A DNA stretch of 42,966 bases from an uncultured Clostridia bacterium (GCA_937894465.1 CALCRE010000199.1:1-42966), one strand, 5' to 3'; positions 31,432 to 40,679 are shown, numbered from the stretch's first letter. The notes: a model not told the origin generated them from the sequence alone. Translations and numbers: made by a program.

Positions 31432-33348
31432 ATGATCTTATCTGCGGAAAAAATATCAAAAAACTATAGTGAAAGAACATTATTTAATGAAATATCTTTT
31501 AGCATCCATGAAGGGGAGAGGGTTGGCCTGATCGGTGCAAATAGCACCGGAAAAACAACCTTACTAAGAATTCTTGCCCAAATCGAGCCTTACGATGCCG
31601 GGAATATCATCTATTCTAATGATATAAAAATAGAGTACTTACCCCAAAACCCTGATTTTATCGACGGAACCACAGTACTTGAGCAGATTTTCAAAGGTAA
31701 CTCACCTGTTATGAAACTAATGAGAGAATATGAAGATGCCCAAGAAAGAATAAGAGAAAACCCAAATGACGAGGAATGTGCAAAAAAATTGATTGAGCTA
31801 ACGCAAAGGATGGACAGCCTTGATGCCTGGTCAATTGAATTTGAAGCTAAAAGCATTTTGACAAAGTTGGGGGTTACCGATTTTCGAGCTGATGTGAGCA
31901 AATTATCCGGCGGACAAAGAAAAAGAATTGCTATTGCAAGTGCACTCATAACCCCTGCCGACTTATTGATTTTAGACGAACCTACCAACCACATTGATCA
32001 TGACGCGGCAGAATGGCTTGAAAACTATTTGAATAAGCGAAAAGGCGCCTTATTGATGGTAACCCATGATCGATACCTCCTTGACAGAGCTGTGAACAGA
32101 ATGATCGAGCTAGAGGGTGGCAAGCTGTACAGCTATCAAGCCAACTACTCCAACTACTTGGAGCTGAAGGCCCATAGAGAAGAACTGGTAGAAGCCTCAC
32201 AGAGAAAGCGACAAAACCTGATCAGAAGAGAACTTGAGTGGATCAAAAGAGGAGCCAAGGCACGTTCTACCAAACAGAAAGCCAGAATAGACAGATTTGA
32301 AAAGCTTACGGAGCAGCAAGAAACCATTGAGAATACCGATATTGAAATGAAGATAAGCTTTTCACGTTTGGGTAAAAAGATCATTGAGGTTGAGAATGTT
32401 AACAAAGCATTCCCCTGTGGGGAGATTATAAAGAATTTCAGCTATACCATGTTAAGAGAGGACAGAATCGGAATTGTCGGTCCTAACGGTATCGGTAAAT
32501 CAACTCTATTGAAAATATTAGCCGGTAGTGTCGAACCGGATAAGGGAGAAGTTTCAATCGGGGAAACAGTAAAAATTGGTTACTTCTCTCAAGAAAACAG
32601 CCATATGGAAAAGAGTGATCTAAGAGTGATCGAATATCTTCAGGAGAAGGCTGAATTGATTACTACCGATGATGGGTCATTAAGTGCATCACAGATGCTG
32701 GAAAGATTTTTGTTTCCACAAAGCCTTCAATGGACTTTAGTTTCCAAGCTTTCAGGAGGAGAAAAAAGGAGGCTGCATCTTTTAGAGGTTCTTATTAGTG
32801 CTCCGAATGTTTTGATGCTGGACGAACCTACAAATGATTTGGACATTCAGACGCTGACTGTTCTTGAAGAATATCTTGAAGACTTTCCCGGCGCGGTAAT
32901 TGTCGTATCCCATGACCGATATTTTCTTGATAAGGTAGTGGATGACATCTTTTCCTTTGAAGGTGACGGTGTTATAAAACGGTATTCCGGAAATTATTCC
33001 GACTATTACAAGCTGGTTAAAAAGCGGCAAGATCATCAAGAGAGCTCTGACCATAAACAAACAAGGAATAAGTCCGACGAAAGAAATGAAATATCTAAGA
33101 ACAGATCCCTTAAATTTACTTTTAAGGAACAAAGGGAATTTGAGCAGATCGACGATTTAATAGAAAAGCTTGAGGACGATGTGATGATTGTAGAAAAACA
33201 GATGATTGATTCTTCAAGTGATTTTGTAAAGTTGGAACAATTGGTTACAGAGAAGGAGCAACTTGATCAACGATTAGAGCAGGCTATGTCACGATGGACC
33301 TATTTGAATGAACTGGCAGAGAAAATCGAGAAAAGTAAACAAGCATAA
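31432..33348 (+). CDS. ABC-F family ATPase, Uup/YfmR-like
   Basis: A 638-residue protein with two ABC domains and no membrane segment. Walker A motifs are GANSTGKT and GPNGIGKS, signatures are LSGGQRKR and LSGGEKRR, and Walker B motifs are LLILDEPTNHID and VLMLDEPTNDLD. The interdomain linker has the ELEWIKRGAKARSTKQKARI stretch typical of Uup and YfmR. The C-terminus (about 540-638) is a charged coiled coil, as in Uup. ABC-F proteins bind the ribosomal E site and relieve stalling; some give antibiotic protection. The Uup-like linker favours a housekeeping or stalling role over resistance. GGGAGA precedes the ATG. Confidence 0.93.
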   Translation: MILSAEKISKNYSERTLFNEISFSIHEGERVGLIGANSTGKTTLLRILAQIEPYDAGNIIYSNDIKIEYLPQNPDFIDGTTVLEQIFKGNSPVMKLMREYEDAQERIRENPNDEECAKKLIELTQRMDSLDAWSIEFEAKSILTKLGVTDFRADVSKLSGGQRKRIAIASALITPADLLILDEPTNHIDHDAAEWLENYLNKRKGALLMVTHDRYLLDRAVNRMIELEGGKLYSYQANYSNYLELKAHREELVEASQRKRQNLIRRELEWIKRGAKARSTKQKARIDRFEKLTEQQETIENTDIEMKISFSRLGKKIIEVENVNKAFPCGEIIKNFSYTMLREDRIGIVGPNGIGKSTLLKILAGSVEPDKGEVSIGETVKIGYFSQENSHMEKSDLRVIEYLQEKAELITTDDGSLSASQMLERFLFPQSLQWTLVSKLSGGEKRRLHLLEVLISAPNVLMLDEPTNDLDIQTLTVLEEYLEDFPGAVIVVSHDRYFLDKVVDDIFSFEGDGVIKRYSGNYSDYYKLVKKRQDHQESSDHKQTRNKSDERNEISKNRSLKFTFKEQREFEQIDDLIEKLEDDVMIVEKQMIDSSSDFVKLEQLVTEKEQLDQRLEQAMSRWTYLNELAEKIEKSKQA

Positions 33349-33425
33349 TCCTCCATACTCCTTAAGTGGTATTGCTTGGGAAAGAACGGTTGTGCCGGAC
33401 GCACTTGCTGCAGAGCGTGACACTG

Positions 33426-34586
33426 TCAAGGCTCTATAAGTATAACGGATTGTACAGAAAAAGGTTTTTTCCTTTTGACCGTGTATGTTGTATGGTCTGC
33501 ATGGACTTTGTGGGTGGTTAAGTTTATAGAATCATCGGCGTTTAGGGTGATATGATTCTGTGCATTCAAGTAAAAGGAATCACACAGCCCGGTTGCATTT
33601 TGTCCATCAACATTAGTAAAATCCAGTACAATGGAACCTTGATGAAATGTAATGCCAGTAAACCGTTTATACAACGCCTGAGTGGAACCTTGAGCATTGT
33701 CTTTTGCCGGCATGATATCAAATTGTTCTTTGTACTTGTTAAAATACTCGATCCATTTGCTTACAGACACCATGTTTTTTTCAGGATCCATATTTAAAAA
33801 GTTCGGCCAGTGCATCCCGTAATAACTCTTTTTTATATAGTCAGGGGTTTTTGCATCCACTTGCTCCCAACGAGTTAAATCTCTTGTTCTGTCAACTGTT
33901 ATGATTCCGTTTTCCACACCGACATCAATCGGTTTTTCTTCACCGGCAAATTGCATACTCGAAAAAGGCGTAGAAATATATTGTATGCCATATTCAGTGA
34001 GAATCGCAGAAAGTTGATCATCTTCTTGAGAGTATGTATATCGAAAGCAGGGTGGTATAAAACTCTTAATATTAGTAGTTAAGTTGTTTTGTTGCAAAAT
34101 GTCAAAATAGGCTTCTATGTGCTCCCTTACGATATCAGCAGGCGTCATTCGGTTCTTACCCGACTTTTCATCACTTTGATAAAACTCGGCATATTGTATT
34201 TTTCCGTTGTCATCCCAAAACATGTGCACCAATCCGTGCATGGCAAGCTCCATATACTCACTGTTTGCATTGATCAAATCCCGGACTTCGTCAATTTGAG
34301 GATCAAGTCTTGATGCGTTATCCCAATCGGCACCATGCTTGTTAGAGTTTCTTATATATGCCAGTGTATTTTTTCTATCCCATTCGCCAACGACAAAACC
34401 ACACTTGATTCGCATATCCAAGTGTTTACCCAGCTCGATAATAGCCTTGTAATCTTCTATCGTGTGTCTTCGTTCAATTCCGGAGCGTGACGGTCCATTC
34501 TTAAACCTGTGGTCATTTCCGCACCACCAACCCACATCATCCACAACAACTAAGAAACTGTATGGTATACAAACGGATTGATTCAT
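33426..34586 (-). CDS. Polysaccharide-deacetylase-like protein
   Basis: A 386-residue protein with a NodB-like fold. The early VVVDDVGWW gives the catalytic and metal-binding Asp pair, and LAMHGLVHMFW gives the two metal His residues. FIPPCFRYTY resembles the conserved arginine-containing loop. There is no signal peptide or membrane segment, so it seems cytoplasmic, unlike most chitin or peptidoglycan deacetylases. The C-terminal 60 residues are beta-rich (ITLNADDSINLTTHKVHADH). The substrate may be a sugar or amide. It is transcribed alone, with CAGGAG before the ATG, and is convergent with the ABC-F gene. Confidence 0.75.
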   Translation of the reverse strand: MNQSVCIPYSFLVVVDDVGWWCGNDHRFKNGPSRSGIERRHTIEDYKAIIELGKHLDMRIKCGFVVGEWDRKNTLAYIRNSNKHGADWDNASRLDPQIDEVRDLINANSEYMELAMHGLVHMFWDDNGKIQYAEFYQSDEKSGKNRMTPADIVREHIEAYFDILQQNNLTTNIKSFIPPCFRYTYSQEDDQLSAILTEYGIQYISTPFSSMQFAGEEKPIDVGVENGIITVDRTRDLTRWEQVDAKTPDYIKKSYYGMHWPNFLNMDPEKNMVSVSKWIEYFNKYKEQFDIMPAKDNAQGSTQALYKRFTGITFHQGSIVLDFTNVDGQNATGLCDSFYLNAQNHITLNADDSINLTTHKVHADHTTYTVKRKKPFSVQSVILIEP

Positions 34587-34686
34587 GACTTGACTCCTGT
34601 TTTTTGTTTAATTACTGTAATTTTATAGCAAGTAATGGATCACTGCAATCTCTTTCTTGCTTTTCATACAAAACAATAAAATTAAC

Positions 34687-34717
34687 TTGACTGTAAAGTG
34701 GATTCATGGTTTATCAT
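34687..34717 (+). promoter_or_regulatory. MerR-type promoter with 19-bp spacer
   Basis: TTGACT (34687-34692) and TATCAT (34712-34717) are 19 bp apart, the spacing used by MerR regulators, just before a MerR gene. A start near 34724 rules out translation from upstream in-frame codons. Confidence 0.6.
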
Positions 34718-34742
34718 AATGAGTAAATGGAGGTACATAAAT

Positions 34743-36200
34743 TTGTTAATAAAAGAAATTGAATCGTTATCCGGTATGGATCGAGGGAATATAAGATTTT
34801 ATGAACGAGAAGGTCTTTTAACAACCAAGCGCTTGGAAAATGGATATAGGGATTATTCCGAAGAAGATCTTCAAGTTTTGTTGCGGATTAAATTGCTTCG
34901 TAGTCTTCATATTTCTTTGGATGAAATTAAATTACTCATAAAAGGTAGCAAGGACTTATCCGAGACGTTATCAGAGCAGATCGAGAAGTTGGAAACTGAA
35001 AAAAATAATGCTTCTTATGCACAAAAGGTATGTCGCGCTATTAAAGAAGAGAAAACGACCTTTTCGAATTTGGATGCAACTCAATATCTTGATCGGATCC
35101 GGGATGAAGAGAAAGAATCAAACAGTTCCTATTTTTCCACCACAGGTGATTTATTACCGTCACAAGTGTTTTATCCTTGGCGTCGCTTTTTCGCCAGAAT
35201 GACAGACCTTTTTCTTTGTAGAATCATATGGACGGCTATTCTCGGGCTTGTTTTTCATGTGAATTTATCCTCTCGAAGTAACACAGGACAATTGATCGAT
35301 TCAATGATTGCCGTTTTCATCTTGTTGTTTTTGGAACCTTTGTGGCTTCATTTGTTCGGTTCTTCTCTTGGAAAGGCCATCTTCGGGCTTCGGATCGAAT
35401 ACGGTGAAGACAGAAGATTAACCTATCAAGAAGGCTTGGTTCGGACGTGGGGAGTTGTAAGCCGGGGGTTGGGGTTGAATATCCCCGTTTATAACATTGT
35501 TCGCCTTTGGAAAAGCTACATCTTTTGTAGAGAAAAAGAAGTACAACCTTGGGACGAATACATATCCTATACCATCAAGGATACAAAATGGTATCGCGGA
35601 GCGATATTTGTCGGCATATATGCCGCTTTGTTCTTTGTCTCAATCATAATCCATTCTGCTCAGTTGTTACCACCGAACAGGGGAGACCTTACTGCATCGG
35701 AGTTTGTTGAGAATTATAACTATTACGCAAAGTACAATGGAATCGACTTTGGAAATCAATATTTAAATGAAAACGGAGTATGGGTGGAAAAAGAGTTTGA
35801 TGGAACCGTTTATATCATCATCGGTTACAGTGAAAGTCCGGATTTTGTTTTCAATGTGGAAAACGGATTTGTAAAAGACGTTTCATTTGAGATAGAAGTG
35901 AAAGACAATCAGGATCGGATTGGTGCATATGAAACGCAGATGACTTTGGCTTCATATGCTTTCATTGGTGCACAAAAGGAAGTGAGCTTGTTTTCAAATG
36001 CACTACGTCGAATCGCAGATCATATTTCGAATAACAAATTTCAGAGTTACCGATTCACGGAAGCAGGAGTTGAGGTTGTTTGCGATATTGAGTTTTCCGG
36101 ATATAACGGTCTTTATACGGACTTTACTTCTGAGTGGCTTATACCGGATGAAGATGCCAGGGAAAATCATTATCGATTGACTTTCACCATGACCAAGTAG
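34743..36200 (+). CDS. MerR regulator fused to RDD membrane domain
   Basis: A 485-residue membrane-linked regulator. I place the start at TTG 34743 (GGAGG 9 nt upstream), giving the usual MerR beginning LLIKEIESLSGMDRGNIRFY with EREGLL. Residues about 5-70 are the winged helix and about 80-120 the dimer coil. An RDD domain follows (about 148-290): PWRRFFARMTDLFL, hydrophobic segments at about 155-178 and 190-215, and LGKAIFGLRI. A further TM lies at about 300-320. The last 160 residues (GDLTASEFVENYNYYAKYNG onward) should be extracytoplasmic and have no named fold. A MerR head on a membrane sensor suggests a one-component transmembrane regulator. The promoter has MerR spacing, so it probably autoregulates. 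Confidence 0.85.
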   Translation: MLIKEIESLSGMDRGNIRFYEREGLLTTKRLENGYRDYSEEDLQVLLRIKLLRSLHISLDEIKLLIKGSKDLSETLSEQIEKLETEKNNASYAQKVCRAIKEEKTTFSNLDATQYLDRIRDEEKESNSSYFSTTGDLLPSQVFYPWRRFFARMTDLFLCRIIWTAILGLVFHVNLSSRSNTGQLIDSMIAVFILLFLEPLWLHLFGSSLGKAIFGLRIEYGEDRRLTYQEGLVRTWGVVSRGLGLNIPVYNIVRLWKSYIFCREKEVQPWDEYISYTIKDTKWYRGAIFVGIYAALFFVSIIIHSAQLLPPNRGDLTASEFVENYNYYAKYNGIDFGNQYLNENGVWVEKEFDGTVYIIIGYSESPDFVFNVENGFVKDVSFEIEVKDNQDRIGAYETQMTLASYAFIGAQKEVSLFSNALRRIADHISNNKFQSYRFTEAGVEVVCDIEFSGYNGLYTDFTSEWLIPDEDARENHYRLTFTMTK

Positions 36201-36206
36201 ATCATA

Positions 36207-36509
36207 CCCACCGTTATCCTATTACATGGCGATGGTTTGTTCCGATTGGTCTTTGCAGGTAATTAAAGAACGGCTTCAATCGGATTATCATCAGAAAAAC
36301 TCATAAAATATATTGATGAGAAATATAACGGGAAGGTGTTTGCAATAGGCGGATTGTCACTCGGTGCATGACGTTACCACTTGGATCAACGGATTACAAA
36401 TTCAAAAGCCAAGGTTCTGATCATTGCGGGAGAGAAAGAAATAAAGATCATGAGAAAATATGCTGAAAGGTTACACCAAGCAATCCCGGAAAGTATGTTG
36501 AGTTATTAA
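36207..36509 (+). pseudogene. Decayed alpha/beta-hydrolase gene
   Basis: Successive frames carry the pieces of an alpha/beta hydrolase in the right order. The first is PTVILLHGDG (oxyanion-side HG motif), then after a frameshift WSLQVIKERLQSDYHQKNS. Next is KYIDEKYNGKVFAIGGLSLG, with the GxSxG nucleophile elbow, ending at a stop. Last comes ITNSKAKVLIIAGEKEIKIM, followed by RKYAERLHQAIPESMLSY and a final stop. At least two frameshifts, a stop after the elbow and a shortened middle mean it cannot make an active enzyme. It lies 6 nt after the MerR-RDD gene and may once have been its operon partner. Confidence 0.82.
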
Positions 36510-36521
36510 AGTCTTTCTTCA

Positions 36522-36551
36522 TTAGATAATCTATTAGTAATTTGATATAAT
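36522..36551 (+). promoter_or_regulatory. Promoter of the serine dehydratase genes
   Basis: TTAGAT (36522-36527) and a perfect TATAAT (36546-36551) are 18 bp apart. The -35 box is weak. It lies about 40 nt upstream of the GTG start and just past the end of the hydrolase pseudogene. Confidence 0.5.
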
Positions 36552-36591
36552 GTGAATGTATTGAAAATATGAATAAAAGGGCGTGTTTCAT

Positions 36592-37251
36592 GTGAATGTT
36601 TTTGACATTGTAGGACCGATCATGGTGGGTCCCTCCAGTTCCCATACTGCAGGTGCGGCACGGATCGGTTTCATCGCAGGTTTGTTATTAGGAGAACCTG
36701 CCGTTTGTGCGGAAATCAAGTTGTATGGGAGCTTTTTCAAGACATATCAAGGTCACGGAACGGATAAGGCCATTGTTGCCGGTATCCTGGGTATGAAACC
36801 GGATAATCCGAAATTACGTGACAGTTTGGAAATAGCGAAAGCAAAAAATTTGTCTATTACAATTTCTCAAGCCAATTTGGAAAATGCTCATCCGAACACC
36901 GCCGTAATAACTCTTTATGATGCCGGTGGAAAGAGTGTTTCCATACAAGGCGCATCTGTTGGCGGCGGTAATGTGGAAATAACTCGTATCAATAACCAAC
37001 CGGTATCGTTTACGGGGCAATATGTTACTCTTGTGGTGATCCATCGGGATGTTCCGGGGACTATTGCCAAGGTTACGGAAAAGTTAAGTGCAAGACGAGT
37101 CAATATATGCAATTTTCGTCTTTCAAGGAACCAAAAAGGAGGTACAGCTGTCATGACTATAGAAGTGGATGGAACACTCGACCGTGACGTCAATGACAGC
37201 ATCATGAAATTACCTAACATATTGCATTCTACATTAATCATGCCGAACTAG
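36592..37251 (+). CDS. sdaAB: L-serine dehydratase, iron-sulfur type, beta subunit
   Basis: A 219-residue subunit of the two-chain [4Fe-4S] L-serine deaminase, which converts L-serine to pyruvate and ammonia. The start MNVFDIVGPIMVGPSSSHTA is the family's standard N-terminus and places translation at GTG 36592 (RBS AAAAGG); a GTG at 36583 would lie too close to it. The C-terminal part (about 145-219) is an ACT-like regulatory domain, with YVTLVVIHRDVPGTIAKVTE. The alpha subunit follows after 8 nt. Confidence 0.93.
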   Translation: MNVFDIVGPIMVGPSSSHTAGAARIGFIAGLLLGEPAVCAEIKLYGSFFKTYQGHGTDKAIVAGILGMKPDNPKLRDSLEIAKAKNLSITISQANLENAHPNTAVITLYDAGGKSVSIQGASVGGGNVEITRINNQPVSFTGQYVTLVVIHRDVPGTIAKVTEKLSARRVNICNFRLSRNQKGGTAVMTIEVDGTLDRDVNDSIMKLPNILHSTLIMPN

Positions 37252-37259
37252 GAGGGATC

Positions 37260-38186
37260 ATGGAAGAATTAAAATTTGAATCCATAGCTGAAATTATTGA
37301 ATGTGCAAATAAAAGCCAAAGAAAAGTATCAGAAATTGTGCTGGAACAACAAGCAAACCAAATGGAAATCAGCCAAGCTGCAGTGTTTGACAAGATGCGA
37401 GAAACCTATTCTGTTATGGTGCAATCCGTTGAAAGCGGTATACAACCCGGGGTGCGTTCGGTCAGCGGCTTATCCGGAGGCGATGCCTATCGATTATTAC
37501 AAGCCGGTAAAAACGGTAAAGATATTAGTGGAGGGGTGTTTTTTGAAGCATTGGTTCGTGCATTGGCGGTCAGTGAATGGAATGCTGCCATGGGCTGTAT
37601 TGTGGCGGCACCCACGGCAGGCTCCTGTGGTATTTTGCCGGCGGCATTATTGTCCTTCCAAAAGCAATACGGGTTTTCGGAAGAAGATTGCGTTATGGCT
37701 TTGTTCACGGCATCTGCAATAGGAATGGTAGTGGCTAATGTTGCCTATATCGCCGGAGCCCAAGGAGGTTGCCAAGCGGAATGTGGAACAGCGGCCGCAA
37801 TGGCTGCAGCTGCCATTGTCGAGTTGTGTAACGGGACACCGGATATGATTGGCCATGCAGTTTCTATTACATTTGGAAATGTTTTGGGATTGGTTTGTGA
37901 TCCTGTAGCAGGATTGGTTGAAATTCCTTGCATCCATCGAAATGCTTCAGGTGTTGCGAACGCCTTGGTAGGCGCACAACTTGCGTTGGCAGGAATAAAA
38001 AGTCTCATCCCGGCGGATGAAACCATACTTGCCATGAAACGAGTGGGAGATGCCATGCCTGTAACCTTGAAAGAAACCGCCGAAGGAGGGTTAGCGACGA
38101 CTCCTACCGCCAAAACCTTATACACACAAGTATTCAACGCGCAAGAAGGAACGGCTTGTAGAGATTGTAACGGTTGTAACAGTTGA
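37260..38186 (+). CDS. sdaAA: L-serine dehydratase, iron-sulfur type, alpha subunit
   Basis: The 308-residue catalytic chain of the oxygen-sensitive L-serine dehydratase. Family motifs include GVRSVSGLSGGDAY, IVAAPTAGSCGILPAALL, GAQGGCQAECGTAAAMAAAA and LVCDPVAGLVEIPCIHRNA; cysteines in these regions are the cluster ligands. The tail is CRDCNGCNS, an extra Cys-rich end. The ATG has GGAGG in the gap after the beta subunit. The pair would let the cell use serine as a carbon and energy source under anaerobic conditions. The following TIM-barrel gene is 13 nt away and likely co-transcribed. Confidence 0.95.
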   Translation: MEELKFESIAEIIECANKSQRKVSEIVLEQQANQMEISQAAVFDKMRETYSVMVQSVESGIQPGVRSVSGLSGGDAYRLLQAGKNGKDISGGVFFEALVRALAVSEWNAAMGCIVAAPTAGSCGILPAALLSFQKQYGFSEEDCVMALFTASAIGMVVANVAYIAGAQGGCQAECGTAAAMAAAAIVELCNGTPDMIGHAVSITFGNVLGLVCDPVAGLVEIPCIHRNASGVANALVGAQLALAGIKSLIPADETILAMKRVGDAMPVTLKETAEGGLATTPTAKTLYTQVFNAQEGTACRDCNGCNS

Positions 38187-38199
38187 AAGGAATAATGAT

Positions 38200-38973
38200 A
38201 TGATCACAATTTTTGATTGGTTCGGGCTGAATTTGCCCATTTATGAGCGGTACGGTTTAATCAAGCAAGCCGGATTTGAAGGTGTGATGATTTGGTGGAG
38301 CGATGAAAACGGCAAGGCTGACTATCGATTACAACCACAATATGCTCGATCGGCCGGATTAATCATAGAAAACATGCACACTCCTTTTGAAGATATAAAC
38401 AACATATGGTTGGATAATTTAGAAGGTGAAGCATTAGCTGCTAACATGATACGTTGTGTAGAGGATTGTTCCCTGTTTGAAATACCTTGCATGATTATGC
38501 ATGTATCAAAAAGTGATAATCCTCCGCCTTTCAATAAGTTAGGTTTAGACCGCTTCAAACGGATTGTCGAAGGAGGGGAAAGGCTCGGTGTGAACATAGC
38601 AGTGGAGAACACCCGGAAAACCGAGTATTTGTCCTTTGTATTGAACGGAATTGATTCTAAACGAATCGGCTTTTGCTACGATAGCGGACACCATAACTGT
38701 CACACACCGAAGGATGATTTGTTATCCATGTTCGGATCCAAGCTGATGGCATTGCACTTACATGACAATGACGGATCGGATGATCAACATTTATTACCTT
38801 TTGACGGAACCTGTCAGTGGTCGAATGTGATGAAGCAAATCAATGATGCCGGATACAAAGGCCCGGTGGCGCTTGAAGTGAACAACAGAGGATATGAGCA
38901 TTTAACACCGGAGGAATTACTACGAATTTGCTTCAAACGAGCCAAACAATTAAAAGAACTTATGAATCTTTAG
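38200..38973 (+). CDS. Sugar phosphate isomerase/epimerase-like TIM barrel
   Basis: A 257-residue soluble protein of the AP-endonuclease-2/xylose-isomerase-like superfamily. Characteristic strands and metal ligands are NMHTPFEDIN, CMIMHVSKSD, NIAVENTRKT, IGFCYDSGHHNC and LMALHLHDNDG, with GPVALEVNNRGYEH near the end; the Glu, His and Asp residues fit a divalent-metal site. The exact reaction cannot be told from the sequence: this superfamily includes isomerases, epimerases and endonuclease IV. It probably shares the serine dehydratase transcript. AAAGGA precedes the ATG. Confidence 0.82.
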   Translation: MITIFDWFGLNLPIYERYGLIKQAGFEGVMIWWSDENGKADYRLQPQYARSAGLIIENMHTPFEDINNIWLDNLEGEALAANMIRCVEDCSLFEIPCMIMHVSKSDNPPPFNKLGLDRFKRIVEGGERLGVNIAVENTRKTEYLSFVLNGIDSKRIGFCYDSGHHNCHTPKDDLLSMFGSKLMALHLHDNDGSDDQHLLPFDGTCQWSNVMKQINDAGYKGPVALEVNNRGYEHLTPEELLRICFKRAKQLKELMNL

Positions 38974-39042
38974 AAAATATTTGTAACCAAACACCATTCT
39001 TACACACTATCTAAGTAAAAGGAGCGAAAAGGAGTAACTGCA

Positions 39043-40635
39043 ATGGTTGACCAAACAAAACAGTTAATCGACACTTTTACATCCGACTACATGGAAAAAC
39101 TGTTTTATTTTTGCCTCAAAAAAACCGGCAACACGGATGAAGCGGAGAATCTGGCTTCCGATATCACTCTGAATATCTTGAAGGCTTTAAAACGCGGCAC
39201 CATACCGGTTCATTTTTCAGCGTGGGTGTGGCGTATTGCAAGGAATCGATACAGCAGATGGGTTCAACACCAAAAAATTAAGTCTGATAGAATGTACGGT
39301 GTATCTTCCGACGAGTTGGACTTAGCAGATGACAAAGAGGATTTCGATGAAATGATCCGTCATGAAGATCTTCAGTTATTGCGTCGAGAACTGGCATTTA
39401 TCGCGAAGGATTACCGTGAAATCATTGTCGCTTACTACATTGACGACAAAAAGATTGCTGACATTGCAAATGAGCTTGGAAAGACAAAAGAAGCAGTGAA
39501 GGTAAAGCTGTTTCGCTCCCGAAAAATGTTGAAAGAAGGTATGGATATGGCAAGAGAATTTGGTGTAAGAAGTTACAATCCGGAGGATGTCAATTTTGCT
39601 GCAAGCGGAAACCAACCTACCGGTCTGCCTTGGAATGCAGTGCAAAGAAAAACTCCTAAAAACATATTGCTTCAGGCAAGCAATAATCCGTCTACCGTTG
39701 AAGATTTGTCTATGGAGTTAGGAATTGCGGTACCCTATATGGAAGAGGAAGTAAAGTTGTTGACCGATGCCACATTGTTGAAAAAGATCGGCAACAAGTA
39801 CATAACAAACTTCTATATCGCCGACAAGGAAAGCCAAATGGCCGTCTATCTGGCGCAACGTCAAAACTCCAAAGAAAGAAGTGAAGCAATTGATCGGTTG
39901 ATAACCGATTTGTTACCTGAAATCAAGAAGTTGAATATGGTGCGAAACGATATGAGTGACGATGAATTGAAATGGTGGTTTGTTATTTATACAGTGGACA
40001 TTTGCAACTATTCTTTGAATCATTTTCAAATAGACGACCTTGAAAAACGTGAAAATGGTGAGGACTGGGGCTTTATGGGTTGCGAAAAAACAGACATTCC
40101 GGAAAAGCTGGTCATGGGACATAACGGGCGCGGAAATGATGATAATATGTTTTGGGCGTACAAGATCAACGACTATGGTTTATGGGAACGGGCCGGAGAA
40201 CTTACATACAACGGAGCTCTCTTGTTGGGGGATGTGGTAAGGAACAAAAGGAAACGATCTTCTCTTACCAAATCTGAAGAACAAATATGGAAAACGACCG
40301 AGGGACGATTTGCCCATATAGACTCAGATCAAAACATTATTCCGGATATTCTTATCTTTGAAAATGATACTTTGGGTTGGATACGAGATTTAATCAAGTC
40401 CCATGCTTTGTTTTCCCGAGTGATGGATTCCTTGCAGGATGCATTTGACAAAACAGTGAACATTCTAAAGAAAAACAGTAATGAGGTTCTACACAAACAG
40501 CTTTACTATTGTGCTTCTATGTTGATTACTGATGTCAGAATGATGACCGTTCATGACGAGGTAGAAGCCGGAAGACTGGTTGTGCCGGAAAATCCGAAAG
40601 CAAGTACCATTGCAATGTGGCTGGAAGTCAGATAA
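39043..40635 (+). CDS. Sigma-70-like (ECF-type) factor with long C-terminal extension
   Basis: A 530-residue protein. Residues about 8-80 resemble sigma region 2 (MEKLFYFCLKKTGNTDEAEN, WVWRIARNRYSRWVQ) and about 118-165 region 4 (YREIIVAYYIDDKKIADIAN, KTKEAVKVKLFRSRKML). ECF factors usually end there, but this one continues for about 360 residues. The first part of the extension (about 195-270) looks like another winged helix (NPSTVEDLSMELGIAVPYME). The rest has no named fold, with DICNYSLNHFQIDD and several Trp-rich stretches. No anti-sigma gene is adjacent, so the extension may be the sensor that controls the sigma part. AAAGGAG precedes the ATG. Confidence 0.8.
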   Translation: MVDQTKQLIDTFTSDYMEKLFYFCLKKTGNTDEAENLASDITLNILKALKRGTIPVHFSAWVWRIARNRYSRWVQHQKIKSDRMYGVSSDELDLADDKEDFDEMIRHEDLQLLRRELAFIAKDYREIIVAYYIDDKKIADIANELGKTKEAVKVKLFRSRKMLKEGMDMAREFGVRSYNPEDVNFAASGNQPTGLPWNAVQRKTPKNILLQASNNPSTVEDLSMELGIAVPYMEEEVKLLTDATLLKKIGNKYITNFYIADKESQMAVYLAQRQNSKERSEAIDRLITDLLPEIKKLNMVRNDMSDDELKWWFVIYTVDICNYSLNHFQIDDLEKRENGEDWGFMGCEKTDIPEKLVMGHNGRGNDDNMFWAYKINDYGLWERAGELTYNGALLLGDVVRNKRKRSSLTKSEEQIWKTTEGRFAHIDSDQNIIPDILIFENDTLGWIRDLIKSHALFSRVMDSLQDAFDKTVNILKKNSNEVLHKQLYYCASMLITDVRMMTVHDEVEAGRLVVPENPKASTIAMWLEVR

Positions 40636-40650
40636 CCTTTCGACTCGGTC

Positions 40651-40679
40651 TTGCAAAATCACTTGGTTGATTGTATACT
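40651..40679 (+). promoter_or_regulatory. Promoter of the small membrane peptide gene
   Basis: TTGCAA (40651-40656) and TATACT (40674-40679) are 17 bp apart, directly after the sigma-like gene and 50 nt before the peptide's ATG. Confidence 0.7.

Noticed and set aside
33349..33425. A GC-richer frame reading WERTVVPDALAAERDTVKAL before a stop
   Set aside because: It could be the end of a lost gene, but 20 residues without a motif are too few to support a call.
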